Assembly (NCBI GenBank): GCA_020636045.1
Contig: JACJYP010000012.1
Location: forward strand, 1-64,000
Direction: 5' to 3'
Length of the DNA: 64,000 bases
Source: Lewinellaceae bacterium
GTDB taxonomy: Bacteria > Bacteroidota > Bacteroidia > Chitinophagales > Saprospiraceae
Shown: positions 8,467 through 16,467 of the stretch, piece after piece
Layout of the letters: every line of letters starts with the position of its first letter
How positions within the stretch are numbered: position 1 is the stretch's first letter
Notes under the pieces: generated by a model
Seen by the model: only the letters and a program-made list of their open reading frames with translations
What the model was told of the DNA's origin: nothing
Databases searched by the model: none
Position numbers and translations under genes: made by a program

Positions 8467-8826
8467 TCAACTATGGCCCACCGGTTGCAGATACGCCTTC
8501 ATGGGCTGGCTGCCGAGCACCGCCAGCAAAATGGCGATCAGGCCGGACATGAGCAGAAACCCCGGGCGGTACTCCGGCGTCATGATGCCGATAATGAGGG
8601 TTATGAAAAATGCGATGGCGAAAGCCAGATAAGCGATCTGCCTGACTCTGCGCCAACGCAACAACAAGCCCAAGGCCAGCAGCGGACCGATGCCGGGCAA
8701 TATTTTGAGGTGGCCGCTTTCTGCGGAAAACAGTGATTTGAACGTGTTGGGAATGACGGCGGTGATCAGAACGATCAGCAGCGCTGCCAAAATCGCGGTC
8801 TGCCGGGGTGTGAATAATTTATTCAT
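8467..8826 (-). CDS. Small integral membrane protein, unknown function
   Basis: A 119-residue protein with four hydrophobic segments (ILAALLIVLITAVIP, GPLLALGLLLRW, IAYLAFAIAFFITLIIGI, MSGLIAILLAVLG) separated by short basic loops. It is a hydrophobic polytopic protein with no recognised family. The reading frame stays open far upstream across serC on the other strand, but that part is a shadow. The ATG at 8826 gives a complete membrane protein. A TACTTTTG -7 element is present on the minus strand at 8853-8860. The gene is divergent from serC. Confidence 0.7.
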   Translation of the reverse strand: MNKLFTPRQTAILAALLIVLITAVIPNTFKSLFSAESGHLKILPGIGPLLALGLLLRWRRVRQIAYLAFAIAFFITLIIGIMTPEYRPGFLLMSGLIAILLAVLGSQPMKAYLQPVGHS

Positions 8827-8867
8827 GTCGGAAAATGCCTTTTGGCGATGTTCAAAAGTAAGGCCTT

Positions 8868-8899
8868 TTTCAAAATTAACAGTAGTTCCCCTACTTTTG
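8868..8899 (+). promoter_or_regulatory. serC promoter
   Basis: A -33 element TTTC (8868-8871), a 20-nt spacer and a -7 element TACTTTTG (8892-8899) match the Bacteroidota primary sigma consensus TTTG-N19/20-TAnnTTTG closely. The leader to the serC ATG at 8947 is about 43 nt. Confidence 0.65.
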
Positions 8900-8946
8900 C
8901 CGTCGTTTTTATGAACCAGTAAACCAGGTTTTATCTTCATCCAGAT

Positions 8947-10023
8947 ATGAAAAAACACAATTTCTCCGCCGGCCCGGCCATTCTCCCCGCATCCGTACTT
9001 AAAGAAGCCGGCAGGGCTGCCGCCAATTATCAGGGCATGGGACTCAGCCTGCTCGAGCTCTCTCACCGCGGCCCCGAGTTCACCGCCATCATCGAAGAAG
9101 CCAATGCCCTGATGCGCGAGATCATCGGCCTGCCCGAAGAATACCACGTGCTCTGGCTGACCGGCGGCGCCAGCACACAGTTTTACATGGTGCCCTTCAA
9201 TGTGCTCAACGAAGATGAAACCGCCGCATATATTGAAACGGGCGTATGGGCGAACAAGGCGATCAAGGAAGCCCGATATTTCGGGAACGTAGAGATACTG
9301 GCTTCCTCCAAAGAGGAGAACTATACATATATCCCGAAAAAATTCAGGGTCCCGAAAAACACCAGGTACCTGCATATTACCAGCAACAACACCATCTACG
9401 GCACCCAACTGCACAAGTTCCCCAAATCGCCGGTGCCGCTGGTATGCGACATGTCGTCCGACTTTCTGAGCCGGCCTTTCGACCCTGCGCCGTTCGGCAT
9501 TATCTACGCCGGCGCGCAGAAAAACCTCGGACCTGCCGGCGCCACGGTCGTGATCGTGCGCGACGATATGCTCGGTACGGTGCGGCGGCACCTGCCTTCC
9601 ATGCTCGACTACCGGACTTTTGTAAAAGAGAATTCCCTGTACAACACGCCGCCGGTGTTCCCGATCTACGTGAGCATGCTGACCCTGCGCTGGATCAAAA
9701 AAAGTGGCGGATTGAAGGGGATGCAACGCCGCAACCGCGCAAAAGGCTCCATCCTGTACCAGGAGATCGACCGGAACCCGCTTTTCCGCGGCACGGTTGC
9801 CAAGGAAGACCGCTCGCTCATGAACGTTTGTTTTGTAATGGAAGACGCTTATGCCGGTCTGGAGAAGGATTTCCTCAAAGAAACGGAAGTAAACGGAATG
9901 GTCGGACTGAAAGGCCACCGCTCCGTCGGCGGTTTCCGCGCCAGCACATACAATGCCCTGCCCAAAGCGAGCGTTCAGGCTTTGGTGGACCTGATGCAGG
10001 ACTTTGCCCGCCGCAAAGGATAA
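8947..10023 (+). CDS. serC: Phosphoserine aminotransferase
   Basis: This 358-residue PLP enzyme converts 3-phosphohydroxypyruvate and glutamate to phosphoserine in serine synthesis (also used in pyridoxine synthesis in some bacteria). It shows the N-terminal HNFSAGPAILP signature, the PLP-phosphate loop GGASTQFY and the Schiff-base lysine K192 in IYAGAQKNLGPAG. The C-terminal RSVGGFRASTYNA binds the substrate. Length and motif order are typical. No serA or serB lies next to it in the window. It has its own promoter (8868-8899). Confidence 0.96.
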   Translation: MKKHNFSAGPAILPASVLKEAGRAAANYQGMGLSLLELSHRGPEFTAIIEEANALMREIIGLPEEYHVLWLTGGASTQFYMVPFNVLNEDETAAYIETGVWANKAIKEARYFGNVEILASSKEENYTYIPKKFRVPKNTRYLHITSNNTIYGTQLHKFPKSPVPLVCDMSSDFLSRPFDPAPFGIIYAGAQKNLGPAGATVVIVRDDMLGTVRRHLPSMLDYRTFVKENSLYNTPPVFPIYVSMLTLRWIKKSGGLKGMQRRNRAKGSILYQEIDRNPLFRGTVAKEDRSLMNVCFVMEDAYAGLEKDFLKETEVNGMVGLKGHRSVGGFRASTYNALPKASVQALVDLMQDFARRKG

Positions 10024-10068
10024 GAAACCGTCAGGCGATTGGCTTATGATTTACGACTTGCCCTTCCC

Positions 10069-10812
10069 ATGCATAAAAACCTGACATATCGGCTTGTGAT
10101 GAATTCCGCCGGGCTCGAATTGCCGGTGCAGGTGTCGCTCGAACGCCGGCGCGACACGCGGTTTGGCATTACGGGGAAGAAGGTCACGCTCCGCATGCCC
10201 GTCGGGGTGCCGCCCGAATACATCCAACAGCAGCTGGCGGAACTGCAGGTATGGGTCGACAAGACCCTGGAAGAACGCCCTGCGCTGAAGACGCCTTTCC
10301 TCCGGAAAACGTACCGGACGGGCGATATACTGGTGGTCGGCCGACGCAGGTACATGCTCGATGTGAACCTCGAAGCGCGCCAGACGCACACGGCGCAACT
10401 GGTGGGCGATACCATCAGCATACGCCTGGCGGCGCATAGCGCCGAAGCCCAACGCACCCGCAGCATTAAAACACTGCTCAGCAGGGTAGTGGCGGGCGAT
10501 TTTTACCCGGAGATCCGCCGGCGCGTGCTCGACTGGAACGACCGGACATTTCGCCGCCACATCAAAAGCGTCAACCTGAAATACAACCACAGCAACTGGG
10601 GCAGTTGCTCGGCACATAGCAACGTCAACCTTTCCACAAGGCTCCTGTTTGCGCCGGACGATGTGCAGGATTACGTGATCCTGCACGAACTGGCGCACTT
10701 GGTGGAACTCAATCACTCCGATCGCTTCTGGTCGCTCGTCGAGCAGCACATGCCCGATTACCCCGAAAAGGAGCGCTGGCTGAAACAGAACCGTACTAAA
10801 TGCGATTTCTGA
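10069..10812 (+). CDS. YgjP-like zinc metalloprotease (DUF45/WLM family)
   Basis: A 247-residue protein with the HELAHLVELNH zinc motif at residues 206-216 (HExxHxxxxxH) and the conserved upstream segment KYNHSNWGSCSAHSNVNLS, both characteristic of the YgjP/DUF45 metallopeptidase family. It is cytoplasmic, since no signal peptide is present. Function in this family is poorly defined. The open frame extends upstream to a TTG at 10039, but the ATG at 10069 is the better start. It lies 45 nt downstream of serC in the same direction and may be read from the serC promoter. Confidence 0.88.
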   Translation: MHKNLTYRLVMNSAGLELPVQVSLERRRDTRFGITGKKVTLRMPVGVPPEYIQQQLAELQVWVDKTLEERPALKTPFLRKTYRTGDILVVGRRRYMLDVNLEARQTHTAQLVGDTISIRLAAHSAEAQRTRSIKTLLSRVVAGDFYPEIRRRVLDWNDRTFRRHIKSVNLKYNHSNWGSCSAHSNVNLSTRLLFAPDDVQDYVILHELAHLVELNHSDRFWSLVEQHMPDYPEKERWLKQNRTKCDF

Positions 10813-10847
10813 AGCAGGAACTTCGCGGCATCATTTAAAAATAGACC

Positions 10848-11240
10848 ATGTTTCCAGATATAACGACCCCCAAAGACATCAAAACGCTCATCGACGCTTT
10901 CTATACAAAAGTGAAGGCGGACGAAGTGATCGGGTATATTTTTAATGAAGTGGCGCAGGTCGACTGGGCGCATCACCTGCCTGTGATGTACGGTTTCTGG
11001 GAATTTCTGCTGCTTGACAACGCCAATGCCTACCGCGGAAACCCGATCCAGAAGCACGTTGACCTGCACGCGAAACACCCGCTCAAGGCCGAACACTTCG
11101 ACCGCTGGGTGCTGTTGTTCCAGGAAACCGTAGACGAACTGTTCGACGGCGAAAAGGCGCGCGACGCTAAGTTCAGGGCCTTTGCCATCGCCGAAACCTG
11201 GAAACCCAAGTTCGACGGACCGTTTGCCGCGAAAACCTGA
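10848..11240 (+). CDS. Group 3 truncated hemoglobin
   Basis: A 130-residue cytoplasmic globin of the group III truncated type (trHb3). Features are the FPDITTPKDIKTLIDAFYTKV start, the WAHHLPVMYGFWEFLLL segment, the proximal-histidine region VDLHAKHPLKAEHFDRW, and the LFQETVDELFDGEKA helix. The family binds heme and is linked to oxygen, NO or peroxide handling. It follows the YgjP-like gene by 35 nt, so serC, this metalloprotease and the globin may share a transcript. The 21-bp repeat array begins directly after its stop codon. Confidence 0.9.
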   Translation: MFPDITTPKDIKTLIDAFYTKVKADEVIGYIFNEVAQVDWAHHLPVMYGFWEFLLLDNANAYRGNPIQKHVDLHAKHPLKAEHFDRWVLLFQETVDELFDGEKARDAKFRAFAIAETWKPKFDGPFAAKT

Positions 11241-11534
11241 ACATCTCCTCTTCTTGTTGTTTTAACCACTCATCGTGTCGTCATGACATCTTCTCGTGTC
11301 GGCTTGACACTTCACTGTATTGTCTTGACATCTTCTTGTGTCAGCCCGGCACTTCACTGTGTTGTTTAAACATCTTCTCGTGTCGGCTTGACACTTCGCC
11401 GTGTTGTTTAAACATCTTCTCGTGTCGGCTTGACACTTCGTCGTGTTGTCTTGACATCTTCTTGTGCCGGCTTGACACTTCGTTGTGTTGTCTTGACATC
11501 TTCCCGTGTCGGCATGGCACTTCGTTGTGTTGCT
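11241..11534 (+). repeat. Tandem repeat array, 21-bp half units (42-bp period)
   Basis: From 11283 to 11534 there are twelve consecutive 21-bp units, alternating between a TTGACATCTTCTCGTGTCGG type and a TTGACACTTCGTCGTGTTGT type, so the true period is 42 bp (six copies). Two more degenerate 21-bp units precede them (11241-11282). Most units begin with TTGACA or close variants. The unit length is a multiple of three, so all frames stay open for some distance and give heptapeptide repeats. On the minus strand the open frame is interrupted inside the array. The array fills the gap between the globin and AraC genes. Confidence 0.9.
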
Positions 11535-11560
11535 TTGACAACAAGCCCTGTTATTTACTT

Positions 11561-12451
11561 TCAGGAAGCCATGGGTTGCGCCTGCAACGCCCGGAATCCT
11601 TCCGGCGTGGCGCCCAGATACTTTTTAAAGAAACGGGTAAAATATGCGTAGTCCTCGAAGTGCAGAGACTCCGCGATCTGGCCGACCATGAGATCGGAAT
11701 TGCTGAGCAGGCGTTTGGCTTCCAGCAATACGCGCTCGCGGATCATTTCGCCGGCGCTTTTTCCCAATACCTGATTGGTCAGCGCATTGAGGTGGTTGGG
11801 AGTGATGTACATCATTTCGGCGTATTCTCTGGGCAGGCGTTTTTCCCGAAAGTGCCGCTCGATCAGTTTTTCGAACTGACGGATCAATTCCAGATGATGT
11901 CTGGAGGCATTTTCCCGGAACGGGCTCGGTGCGGCGCGGGAGAGTTTGGCCAGGATGATCGTCAGCATGCCGCGCAGGATTTCCTGCGAAAACTCGCCGC
12001 CTTTATCAAACTCTTCCAGCATCTGACGGAATACCTGCGCGAGTTCGCCGCAGCAGGCCAGGTCGAGGGTGTTGACCGGTGAGCCGCTGATCGTGTTGAA
12101 CAAGGGGAAATCCCTGACAAAGTGCGGGTTGTGATGCGCTGAAGTCAGGAAGGATTCATTGAAGTTGATCAGGAAACCGTCCGTTTTATCGTCGAATTCC
12201 CAGGTGTGAATCTGCCCGGGCGCCATATAGTACACCTCGTGGGGGCGCACGTCGAAACGCTGAAAATCGATCGAATGCCTGCCTCCGCCTTCGGTGAACA
12301 GGACGATCTGGTAAAAATTATGTCGGTGCGGGAATCTAATGTCACCGTGGTGGTCAAGAAAATGGCGCAGCCGCATGACGACGATCTCCGTCATGCAGCG
12401 GTCAGCGCCGAGCAGATTACAAATGCTGTATGTAGGCATCTTTTTCGCCAT
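11561..12451 (-). CDS. AraC-family transcriptional regulator
   Basis: A 296-residue protein with an N-terminal cupin sensor part (HRHNFYQIVLFTEGGGRHSIDF, VYYMAPGQIHTWEF) and a C-terminal AraC/XylS double helix-turn-helix. The latter includes YAEMMYITPNHLNALTNQVLGKSAGEMI and IAESLHFEDYAYFTRFFKKYLGATPEGF. It lies 85 nt downstream of the sulfide:quinone oxidoreductase gene on the same strand and could control that gene and the peroxiredoxin, which is inference from position. The start at 12451 (MAKKMPTYS) is chosen over an upstream TTG at 12487. Confidence 0.9.
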   Translation of the reverse strand: MAKKMPTYSICNLLGADRCMTEIVVMRLRHFLDHHGDIRFPHRHNFYQIVLFTEGGGRHSIDFQRFDVRPHEVYYMAPGQIHTWEFDDKTDGFLINFNESFLTSAHHNPHFVRDFPLFNTISGSPVNTLDLACCGELAQVFRQMLEEFDKGGEFSQEILRGMLTIILAKLSRAAPSPFRENASRHHLELIRQFEKLIERHFREKRLPREYAEMMYITPNHLNALTNQVLGKSAGEMIRERVLLEAKRLLSNSDLMVGQIAESLHFEDYAYFTRFFKKYLGATPEGFRALQAQPMAS

Positions 12452-12536
12452 GCAGAGATCCTTTCCCGCAAAGTTGCGCCCCTGCAAGGCAAAGCGTTGG
12501 TGACAAAAGTCACACTACGCAAAAGTTTGAATTGAT

Positions 12537-13727
12537 TTATGCCAGCCCTTTGAGGATCGCCGACCAGTACATCCGCGGCAGCACCTCGCGTTTGAGTTGA
12601 TACATCGACCAGCGTTCTTTCGACTGGTCGAAGGGGAATGTTTCGGTCGGGGTGTTGGTATAGTCGAACTCTGCCAGCACCAGTTTGCCGTAGCCGGTCA
12701 CGATCGGGCAGGACGAATAGCCGTTGTAAATGAACGAAGATTTGTGCCCCGCAACGGCGTCCAGAATGTTGTGGACCAGCACCGGAACCTGTTTGCGGAT
12801 GGCAGCGCCGGTTTTTGAAGTCGGCAAGCCTGCCGAATCGCCCAATGAAAAGACGTTGGCATAACGAAGGTGCTGCATGGTGCCTTTGTCCACATCCACC
12901 CAGCCGGCAGCGCTGGCCAGCGGGCTTTTGCTGATAAAGTCGGGCGCGCTTTGCGGCGGCGTAACGTGGATCATATCGAAGGCAACTTCTTTGACCTCGC
13001 CTTTATTCTGCTCCCCGAAACCGACGAAGGTGGCCTTCCGGTTGGGCCCGTCGATCTCCGTCAGGTTGTACATGAAATGGAGTTTGATGTTCCCCCGTTT
13101 TACGACCTCGAGCAGCGTTTTTTCGTACTTGGGCACACCGAACAAACGACTGCCACCGCTCCAGTACTGGATATCCACTTTATCCAGCATACCGTGTTTG
13201 CGGAAATAGTCGGTGGCCAGATACATGATCTTGTGCGGCGCGCCGCCGCATTTGACCGGTGTGGAAGGATTGTGGAACAGCGCCGTGCCGCCTTTGAAGT
13301 TCCGGATGCACTCGAACGTGTAGGGCGCCGTATTGAAAGAGTAGTTGCTGCACACGTTGTTTTGTCCCAGCGTCTCGGGAAGGCCCTTGATGGCGTTCCA
13401 GTTCAACTGGATGCCGGCACAAACCACCAGAAAATCGTACGTAACGGCGCCGTTGTCCAGGTCTACGCGGTTTTCTTCGGGGGCAAAGCCGATGGCCCGC
13501 TGCTGTATCCAGGTCACACCCTTCGGCATCACGGACGCTTCGCTGCGCACCGTGTCATTGATATTGAAAGCGCCTCCGCCTACCAGCGTCCAGGCCGGCT
13601 GGTAGTAGTGCTTTTCAGCCGGATCGATGATGGCGATGTCCAGTTTGCGGTTTTTGCGGAGCAGTTGGGCTGCAAGCGATATACCGGCGTTGCCGCCGCC
13701 TACGATCACTATCTGATGGTGTTGCAT
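12537..13727 (-). CDS. Sulfide:quinone oxidoreductase, type II-like
   Basis: This 396-residue FAD enzyme would oxidise sulfide and pass electrons to quinone at the inner membrane. It has the dinucleotide-binding GGGNAG loop at residues 10-15, HYYQPAWTLVGGG, and the FAD-binding LGDSAGLPTSKTGAA. The two cysteines expected for SQR type II are present: C160 in TPVKCGGAPHK and C340 in YNGYSSCPIVTGYGK, in the same contexts as the active-site pair of mitochondrial SQR. It lies between a peroxiredoxin (126 nt upstream) and an AraC regulator, suggesting a sulfide/peroxide stress module. A separate persulfide dioxygenase or rhodanese is not seen. Confidence 0.88.
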   Translation of the reverse strand: MQHHQIVIVGGGNAGISLAAQLLRKNRKLDIAIIDPAEKHYYQPAWTLVGGGAFNINDTVRSEASVMPKGVTWIQQRAIGFAPEENRVDLDNGAVTYDFLVVCAGIQLNWNAIKGLPETLGQNNVCSNYSFNTAPYTFECIRNFKGGTALFHNPSTPVKCGGAPHKIMYLATDYFRKHGMLDKVDIQYWSGGSRLFGVPKYEKTLLEVVKRGNIKLHFMYNLTEIDGPNRKATFVGFGEQNKGEVKEVAFDMIHVTPPQSAPDFISKSPLASAAGWVDVDKGTMQHLRYANVFSLGDSAGLPTSKTGAAIRKQVPVLVHNILDAVAGHKSSFIYNGYSSCPIVTGYGKLVLAEFDYTNTPTETFPFDQSKERWSMYQLKREVLPRMYWSAILKGLA

Positions 13728-13853
13728 GGTAGTTGGTAGAATGATGAATGAATGCTCTGCAAAAGAAATGCTTCAAAGCGCCAGACGATTTGCACTTTTC
13801 ATGGTATGAACAGGACTTTTTATGTGAAATGCGGATACGGCAGCGGGCGAGCC

Positions 13854-14516
13854 TTACGACTGTACTTCTTCCAGCGCGCGTTTGGCAAGGTAGAAGTCGA
13901 CCATTTCGTAGTCGCTTTTCAGTCGTGCATCGAGTTCGTCGAGCGTTTTCGGCGGCGGTACAATGGCCTTTTCGCCGGGTTTCCAGTCGAGTGGCAGGGC
14001 GCATTTGTGGCGATCGGCGGTTTGCAGGGCCACAAGCGCGCGTTTGATCTCTTCCATGTTGCGGCCGACGTTGAGCGGATAGTACATGATCAGCCTGATC
14101 TTGAATTCCGGATCGATAAAAAAGACGGCGCGTACGGCGGCCGTTTCGCTCTCGCCGGGCTGGAGCATGCCGTACAGTTTGGCGACCGACATATCGATAT
14201 CCGCAATGATGGGGAATTCGAACAGAACGCCGGTTTTTTCACGCACGTTCTGCACCCAGGCCACATGGGCGTGTATGCTGTCGATGCTCAGACCGATCAG
14301 TTTGGCGCCGCGGCCGGCAAAAAAGTCTTTTTCTTTCGCAAATCCCGACATTTCGGTGGTGCACACCGGCGTAAAGTCGGCAGGGTGTGAGAACAACAAG
14401 GTCCAGAAGCCTTTTGCGTATTCTGAAAACCGGAGTTTGCCGGTGGTCGTCAGTGCCTCGAAATCGGGCGCTTTGTCGCCGATCCGGGGCATCGTATAGA
14501 TTTGGGTATCTTCCAT
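13854..14516 (-). CDS. Peroxiredoxin, Prx6/1-Cys type
   Basis: A 220-residue thiol peroxidase with the peroxidatic site FSHPADFTPVCTTE (C52) and the long C-terminal domain (PLDWKPGEKAIVPPP) of the Prx6 group. A second cysteine, C172 (DRHKCALPLDW), is in the position used by some archaeal and bacterial Prx6 enzymes for resolution or regulation. It is cytoplasmic and reduces hydrogen peroxide or organic peroxides. It is the first gene of a minus-strand run with the sulfide:quinone oxidoreductase and AraC genes. Confidence 0.92.
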   Translation of the reverse strand: MEDTQIYTMPRIGDKAPDFEALTTTGKLRFSEYAKGFWTLLFSHPADFTPVCTTEMSGFAKEKDFFAGRGAKLIGLSIDSIHAHVAWVQNVREKTGVLFEFPIIADIDMSVAKLYGMLQPGESETAAVRAVFFIDPEFKIRLIMYYPLNVGRNMEEIKRALVALQTADRHKCALPLDWKPGEKAIVPPPKTLDELDARLKSDYEMVDFYLAKRALEEVQS

Positions 14517-14629
14517 AGTGTTGAACTTTGTGGTGAATGATACTGCAAAGTTCGGACTGTGGAAGTGGTGATTAATTGACCGTTTGAAGGCGATGCCAGG
14601 ACTTTTTACGGTGTCGGCTGAGGGAAACT

Positions 14630-14671
14630 AAAAAGCCCGGCCCGGGTGAGTCAAACCGGGTCGGGCTTTTT
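14630..14671 (-). terminator. Terminator (bidirectional-looking)
   Basis: The stem AAAAAGCCCG(G)CCCGG / CCGGG(T)CGGGCTTTTT with a 10-nt loop lies 17 nt past the stop codon of the Spy-like gene on the minus strand. T-runs on both sides would let it work in both directions. Confidence 0.9.
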
Positions 14672-14687
14672 GAATAAACTGTTGTAC

Positions 14688-15131
14688 TTAGTTGCGTCCG
14701 CGCCGTTGCTGGCGGCGTTCTTTCAGTTCCTGCAATCGCTTGAGCAGGCTTTCCCTGAATTCGCGCTCCGCTTTGGGCAGTTTGGCGATCTTGCGTGCCG
14801 GCAGCACTTTCCTGAGTTTTTGCACCAGTTCTTTCTCCAGATCGAACTCTTTCTGGCGCACTTCGAAGTATTTTTTGATGTAATCTTCCACTTCGGCGTC
14901 GCTCATGCCATCGATCTGGCCTTCCGGCCGGAGTTGTTTTTGCAGGCTTTCTTTTTCATCCACGTATTCGTTGAAGATCGGCCAGAAATTCTGCGCCTCT
15001 TCCGGAGTGAGGTTCAGCACGCGGGTATATACTTCCGCGCGGATGGCTTTGAGCCTTTCGGCGACGGTTTGCGACTGTGCCGTCGACAGGAATGCGGCGG
15101 CGGCCAGGATCGTCAGAAAAAAGCGTTTCAT
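14688..15131 (-). CDS. Spy/CpxP-like periplasmic protein
   Basis: A 147-residue exported protein: signal peptide (KRFFLTILAAAAFLSTAQSQ), then an all-helical, highly charged domain (LNLTPEEAQNFWPIFNEYVDEKE, DAEVEDYIKKYFEVRQKEFDLEKE) and a basic end (ERRQQRRGRN). This is the make-up of small periplasmic helical proteins related to Spy/CpxP and the periplasmic heavy-metal sensor group, frequent in Bacteroidota beside ECF sigma operons. Here it is the last gene of a sigma / anti-sigma / Spy-like run on the minus strand and ends at a strong terminator. The start at 15131 is chosen because the signal peptide begins there. Confidence 0.75.
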   Translation of the reverse strand: MKRFFLTILAAAAFLSTAQSQTVAERLKAIRAEVYTRVLNLTPEEAQNFWPIFNEYVDEKESLQKQLRPEGQIDGMSDAEVEDYIKKYFEVRQKEFDLEKELVQKLRKVLPARKIAKLPKAEREFRESLLKRLQELKERRQQRRGRN

Positions 15132-15193
15132 AATATGCTGCAATGGTCTGAGTATTGTGTGGGTGGTCTTAGAAGCGGTTTTCAGACGGTTTC

Positions 15194-15736
15194 TTAAAGC
15201 AGGCTTTCGAGTTCTTCGTCGGTCATTTCCTTCAGCAGGAGTTCCATTTCTTCCGCCGACATATTGTCCAGCAGGTCTCCTCCTTTTGGCGTCGTCTGCT
15301 GGTTGGGCGGGGCCGGGCTGCTTTCCACTTCGTGTTCTGTCGAAAGCGCTGCCAGTTGCTCCACTTCAAAATCGCGGATATTTTCCAAAACGTAGGATTC
15401 TATGATCTCTTCTTCCGTCAGTTGCCGGGCGACCGGCTGGGGTGCGGCAACAGGGGTGGGTTTGAAAAACCAGACGGCGGCCAGTATGAGCGCAAGAACG
15501 GCGGCTGCCGTCGCCATCCAGCGAATGCTGAACAGCCTGCTGTGCAGTCCTTTGCCACGGCTCACGGTCAACTCCTGCTGGCGCCTGGCGCCTGCCGCGT
15601 CGAGGCGGCTGAATACCGCCTCTTCCAGCGATTCGAAATACGAATCAGGAAGCCGGAAACCGTCGTTTTCGCGCCGGAGCTCCTGCAACTTCGGAGAAAG
15701 TCCTTCCAATTCCTTGTCCAATGATTCTTTTTTCAT
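15194..15736 (-). CDS. Single-pass membrane protein, probable anti-sigma factor
   Basis: A 180-residue protein with a charged cytoplasmic N-terminal part (ELRRENDGFRLPDSYFESLEEAVFSRL), one membrane segment (WMATAAAVLALILAAVWFF, about residues 73-91) and an acidic C-terminal part ending EEMELLLKEMTDEELESLL. It follows the ECF sigma gene by 19 nt, the usual position of the cognate anti-sigma factor in Bacteroidota. No zinc-binding anti-sigma motif is visible, so the assignment rests on position and topology. Confidence 0.7.
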   Translation of the reverse strand: MKKESLDKELEGLSPKLQELRRENDGFRLPDSYFESLEEAVFSRLDAAGARRQQELTVSRGKGLHSRLFSIRWMATAAAVLALILAAVWFFKPTPVAAPQPVARQLTEEEIIESYVLENIRDFEVEQLAALSTEHEVESSPAPPNQQTTPKGGDLLDNMSAEEMELLLKEMTDEELESLL

Positions 15737-15755
15737 GTTTCAACAGGGTATCTGA

Positions 15756-16328
15756 TCAGTGATCCTGTTCTTTAAATGCCGATTCAATTTTTTTCACCGC
15801 GTGGTGAAAAGAGGCTTTCAGGGCGCCCACGGAAGTGCCTAGCATAGCCGACATTTCTTCGTAGGGCAGTTCTTCGTAGTAACGAAGGTTGAAAACAATC
15901 CGTTGTTTTTCAGGCAGTAACGCAATGGCTTTCTGAAGCCTGATCTGCAGATCGTCGCCGTCGAACCACTCATCGGCCAGCAGGCGGTTGCCGAGCATAT
16001 CGGCCGAATCGTCCAGCGATGCGGCACTGTGCCGGGCTTTCCCTTGCAAATGCGTGATGGCCTCGTTGGTGGCGATCCGGTACAGCCAGGTATACAGTTT
16101 CGACTTGCCCTCGAATTGCAGGATCCCTCTGTAAATTTTGATGAAGGTGTTTTGCAAAACGTCGTCCGCATCTTCGTGTATCAGCACGATCCGCCGGATA
16201 TGCCAGTAGAGCCGCTCGCGGTACTGCTCCATCAGCAGCCGAAAACCGCGCTCGAACGTCCCTTCGGCGCGCAGCAGTTCCAGTATCTGTTCGTCAGAGG
16301 CGTTTTTTTTCGTCGCGATAGCCTGCAA
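15756..16328 (-). CDS. ECF RNA polymerase sigma factor
   Basis: This sigma-70 factor has region 2 (YRERLYWHIRRIVLIHEDADDVLQNTFIKIYR, shortened: EDADDVLQNTFIKIYRG; FEGKSKLYTWLYRIATNEA) and region 4 (LPEKQRIVFNLRYYEELPYE, ALKASFHHAVKKIE). The frame is open to an ATG at 16487, but that start would lie inside the upstream VOC gene and the first 46 residues would span a clear terminator (16382-16417). A TTG at 16326-16328 gives a normal 190-residue ECF protein and is preferred. The start is uncertain. The anti-sigma-like gene follows directly. Confidence 0.85.
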   Translation of the reverse strand: MQAIATKKNASDEQILELLRAEGTFERGFRLLMEQYRERLYWHIRRIVLIHEDADDVLQNTFIKIYRGILQFEGKSKLYTWLYRIATNEAITHLQGKARHSAASLDDSADMLGNRLLADEWFDGDDLQIRLQKAIALLPEKQRIVFNLRYYEELPYEEMSAMLGTSVGALKASFHHAVKKIESAFKEQDH

Positions 16329-16381
16329 ACTGTCTTGTTTAATTGTTATGACGAAGTTAAGGGCGGATGGTTTAATGCGGG

Positions 16382-16417
16382 AAAAAAATAAAGCCGGGGC
16401 CTGTACGGCCGCCGGCT
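16382..16417 (-). terminator. Terminator of the VOC gene
   Basis: On the minus strand AGCCGGCGGCC / GGCCCCGGCT forms a stem followed by TTATTTTTTT, 51 nt past the stop codon of the VOC gene. It lies inside the longest possible reading frame of the ECF sigma gene, which argues for a later start of that gene. Confidence 0.8.
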
Positions 16418-16467
16418 GAAATTTCGAGAACGCAGGATTGGGGAGTAGGGGAGTGCTGTTTCCCGAT

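Noticed and set aside
8827..9918. Minus-strand frame that extends the small membrane protein gene across serC
   Set aside because: It is antisense to a clear serC gene, and the membrane protein is complete from the ATG at 8826.
11341..11544. Minus-strand ORF of heptad repeats in the 21-bp array
   Set aside because: The frame ends inside the array through a point change in one unit, and all frames are open because of the unit length. Kept only as an observation on the array.
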